Assembly: GCA_965222835.1 (NCBI GenBank)
Contig: CBDCUQ010000004.1
Span: 1,488,001-1,552,000, forward strand
Origin: CBDCUQ01 sp965222835
GTDB lineage: Bacteria > Pseudomonadota > Alphaproteobacteria > Rhizobiales > Hyphomicrobiaceae
Direction of reading: 5' to 3'
DNA length: 64,000 nt
The translations under genes and the position numbers were made by a program. The notes below the pieces were generated by a model. It worked only from the letters and a program-made list of their open reading frames with translations. It did not search any database and was not told the origin of the DNA. Shown piece after piece: positions 61,998 to 64,000 of this stretch. Positions within the stretch are counted from its first letter, which is position 1. Each line of letters begins with the position of its first letter.

Positions 61998-63068
61998 TTA
62001 TTGCTTGAGCCATACTGCCCAGTCCACGTCAGGCAAATAATTCAATCCTAGAAGAGAGTGTAATTCGCCAGGGATCTCGGCACGCACCCATCCACATTTC
62101 TCGAATGCCTCTTTCGCCATTTTTTCTTTCCGGACATCCGGGCCATTCTTTCGATCGACGTTGTAGGTGACCCAGATTCCAGCATGACGAATAGAAGCGG
62201 ATACGGTGTCAACGACGCTTGTATAGGCGTCATCGTCCTTGAAAGCGTATACATTTAACACGCCTTTAGCGAACACGTAGTCTACGCCGTTTGGCAGCAT
62301 CTGACGATATTTACTGCAAAATATTGGCTCGATGAGATCGCAATTGATAACACCGGCCGCACCATCTGATTCAGCCAACGTGCAAAAGCCTGCGTTCTTG
62401 TCGACAATATATACGCTGCCGCATTTCTTCATTTGGGCATGTCGATAAAAAAAGCCTGCCCCTGGACCAATCTCAACCAACGATTTGCCGTCAAATTCGG
62501 CGGGAAACGCATATCTGCGCGTTAGAAAATCCAGGAAGTTGAGATGTTGAAGATCTCTAGGCTTTCCTGGCATATGATCTGGAGTCTTATAGTATGGGAT
62601 GTGCGATAAAATGTTTCGCCTTCGGGGCTCTCTCACGCATCTCGTCAGAGCGTCAAATTCTTTTGTTTCGACCGCTATTGAATTTCCAGATTCACGAGCA
62701 CGCGAAAATCTTTGACCCACATCGGGATCCGCCAATGTAACTAGCTTCTCAAGGTTTATATCCGAGCTTTCGACAAAATAGAAATCGAATGTAATATAGT
62801 TTTTCCACGCTCTCACCGCTGTTCGTACAGCTTGCCAATCGTCGCGAGTTTTATCAAGGTGGACGACGACGAAAACGCTAGGAAATGCGGCACTTACTAT
62901 GTCGTGCCGTGATTGCATAAGATTGTCAGACGAGAGATGCGTGAAGTATAGGAGGGAACAACAATGCGGAGTCGAATTATCAAGAGTGTCGTTGCTGGAC
63001 GCTGAGCAGATACGAGAATTCTTTTGTTCCGTCGCAAAGTCGCGATGCATGAATTGAATAATAATCAT
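61998..63068 (-). CDS. SAM-dependent methyltransferase with an unknown N-terminal domain
   Basis: 356 residues. The C-terminal half is a class I methyltransferase: KSLVEIGPGAGFFYRHAQ (196-211), SVYIVDKNAG, YVFAKGVLNVYAF. The first 190 residues include LLYFTHLSSDN, PSVFVVVHLDKTRDDW and FYFVESSDI, which resembles a Rossmann-like or glycosyltransferase-like start, but I recognise no family. The DNA is AT-richer than most of the window (AAT, ATA, TTT are common), suggesting foreign origin. The N-terminal start is uncertain: ATG 63068 is used, but ATG 62918 (MQSRHDIVSA) is also plausible. Confidence 0.72.
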   Translation of the reverse strand: MIIIQFMHRDFATEQKNSRICSASSNDTLDNSTPHCCSLLYFTHLSSDNLMQSRHDIVSAAFPSVFVVVHLDKTRDDWQAVRTAVRAWKNYITFDFYFVESSDINLEKLVTLADPDVGQRFSRARESGNSIAVETKEFDALTRCVREPRRRNILSHIPYYKTPDHMPGKPRDLQHLNFLDFLTRRYAFPAEFDGKSLVEIGPGAGFFYRHAQMKKCGSVYIVDKNAGFCTLAESDGAAGVINCDLIEPIFCSKYRQMLPNGVDYVFAKGVLNVYAFKDDDAYTSVVDTVSASIRHAGIWVTYNVDRKNGPDVRKEKMAKEAFEKCGWVRAEIPGELHSLLGLNYLPDVDWAVWLKQ

Positions 63069-63194
63069 CTTACATCGTCGAACGCGAACCCACTTGCACT
63101 CAAAGGACCTGGCAAAAATTGAAACCCTTGTTGCTTTGACCGTCCTATCATTTATTGATTGGGATTGACAAGGCTAACAAGGTTGTTGCGCTTT

Positions 63195-63219
63195 GAAAAA
63201 TGCGCGCCACAAGCGCGCA
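63195..63219 (-). terminator. Rho-independent terminator after the last methyltransferase gene
   Basis: Minus-strand hairpin with a perfect 7-bp stem (TGCGCGC/GCGCGCA), a 5-base loop and a five-T run, 38 bases after the methyltransferase stop. Confidence 0.85.
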
Positions 63220-63257
63220 ATCGTCGTGAAAGCCGGCTTCTTGCGCCTTCCTTGAAC

Positions 63258-63836
63258 TTAGCGCCGCCTTCCCGCACACACGAATATGATTTTCTCCGGC
63301 CGCTTGGTATTCGGGAGCGGGACGAAGCGCGATGGATCAAGCTCGATCAGGTCTCCATAACGCTCGCTGATCGCTTCACGCGATGGATAAGTACGGACGT
63401 GCCCGGCGGAATCGTAGTTTGGAACGCTGAAGATGACCAGTGATTGCGAGAGCAGTGCGCTGATGACCTCCCGGTCCCCCTCAATGTGCTCTAGGACCTC
63501 TGTCACGACGAACACCTGCCCGTCACGTGCAAGCAACTTAGCTTCGTCGGAGAAGCAATCGAGGACGTGAAAGGTGAAACCAGGGACATATCTCCTGGCC
63601 TCTTCGATTCTGCGCGGTGAAAAGTCATAACCGACGTAGTTCGTATAGCCGGCCCGGCGAAGCGCCTCGGCCATGCGTCCGGTCCCGCAGCCTATGTCTA
63701 CGATTTGAATTGAATTGTCCGAGGGCATGAATGACACGACAGCATCGTATACCGGACGCCACGGCGAGTCCTCATAGGGCATACCGACGAGCGACATCCG
63801 CTGATCGTAGTCTTCCGGCCTTAGTTCCTGTCCCAT
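63258..63836 (-). CDS. Class I SAM methyltransferase (UbiE/UbiG-like)
   Basis: 192 residues. Motif I is IQIVDIGCGTGRMAEALRRAG, then YVGYDFSPRRIEEAR and VFVVTEVLEHIEGD (motif II to post II) and FSVPNYDSAGHVRTY. The small size and the EVLEHI motif fit sugar or small-metabolite methyltransferases near glycan clusters. Start ATG 63836 (MGQELRPEDYDQRM) is used; a TTG at 63863 is also in frame. The substrate is unknown. It is closed by the terminator at 63195-63219. Confidence 0.88.
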   Translation of the reverse strand: MGQELRPEDYDQRMSLVGMPYEDSPWRPVYDAVVSFMPSDNSIQIVDIGCGTGRMAEALRRAGYTNYVGYDFSPRRIEEARRYVPGFTFHVLDCFSDEAKLLARDGQVFVVTEVLEHIEGDREVISALLSQSLVIFSVPNYDSAGHVRTYPSREAISERYGDLIELDPSRFVPLPNTKRPEKIIFVCAGRRR

Positions 63837-64000
63837 CCGCTCTTTCGAAATCGTTCCGATCAACCGTTGTCATTCTCAATTGCATGTCCCGCGGCGATGG
63901 GTACGAACCAGTTGCCTCGTACTGCCGACTAGCGAGCTTATCATACTAGGCACGAATTGGCATGTGGTCACGCAACTCGGCACCAGGCGATGCAGATTCG

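Noticed and set aside
1..64000. CRISPR array or insertion sequence
   Set aside because: No regularly spaced short repeats and no transposase-like gene were found.

Overview
The window reads as chromosome from an alphaproteobacterium of the Hyphomicrobiales, perhaps a Hyphomicrobium-like lineage. I base this on gene content and order: the fabD-fabG-acpP-fabF-mltG-yicC-gmk block, rlpA-dacC-tmk-holB-metG, a class II DAHP synthase, a short porin-2-like porin, an ArsR-methyltransferase fusion next to metF, high G+C, and 'GTCATCCCGGGG'-type intergenic palindromes. No rRNA or phylogenetic marker search was possible, so the genus is not fixed.

Layout. 1-0.7 kb: intergenic repeats and palindromes. 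0.7-5.4 kb: porin with a clean terminator, a CoxE-type VWA protein, a small lipoprotein and a CelD/BcsL-type acyltransferase. 5.4-7.5 kb (minus): ferredoxin reductase, [2Fe-2S] ferredoxin and an HPt protein. 7.9-11.8 kb: a 969-residue membrane coiled-coil protein with seven 22-residue repeats, then an Ala-Glu epimerase. 12-21.3 kb (minus): MFS transporter, a FadL-type porin gene broken by a one-base frameshift, thiD, ccdA, gph, a tautomerase, pgk, metF and its Cys-free ArsR-methyltransferase regulator with a perfect 20-bp operator palindrome. 21.4-26.8 kb: a membrane protein gene behind a CtrA-type box, mlaC-like gene, rnr, DUF983 and NUDIX genes. 26.8-33.7 kb (minus): gmk, yicC, mltG, fabF, acpP, fabG, fabD. 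33.9-39.4 kb (minus): LysE exporter, an AT-richer orphan membrane protein, class II DAHP synthase, SDR, a transglycosylase-like protein without its catalytic region, and a nitroreductase. 39.6-42.5 kb: two tandem exported proteins sharing beta-sandwich repeats, one with a VWA domain. 42.5-48.2 kb (minus): metG, holB, tmk, dacC, rlpA. 48.4 kb: tRNA-Ser(UGA).

From tRNA-Ser to the end (48.9-63.9 kb) every gene looks like accessory glycan or surface-molecule modification: two GT4 glycosyltransferases, an FkbM methyltransferase, two further methyltransferases, a degenerate ABC-exporter-like protein, and three large mosaic proteins. All three mosaics carry the same deacetylase-like domain (motifs near RHDVD, GHEVxxHxN, HGD and HP). 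It is fused N-terminally to a sulfotransferase in one protein, C-terminally to a sulfotransferase in the second, and C-terminally to a methyltransferase in the third. This domain-shuffled set is the most unusual content of the window. It may build or decorate a sulfated or methylated surface polymer, but that is inference.

Housekeeping operons are ordinary. The curiosities outside the island are the frameshifted fadL-like gene, the decayed transglycosylase, the VWA/beta-repeat pair, the 22-residue repeat protein, and the ArsR and CtrA operator-like sites.
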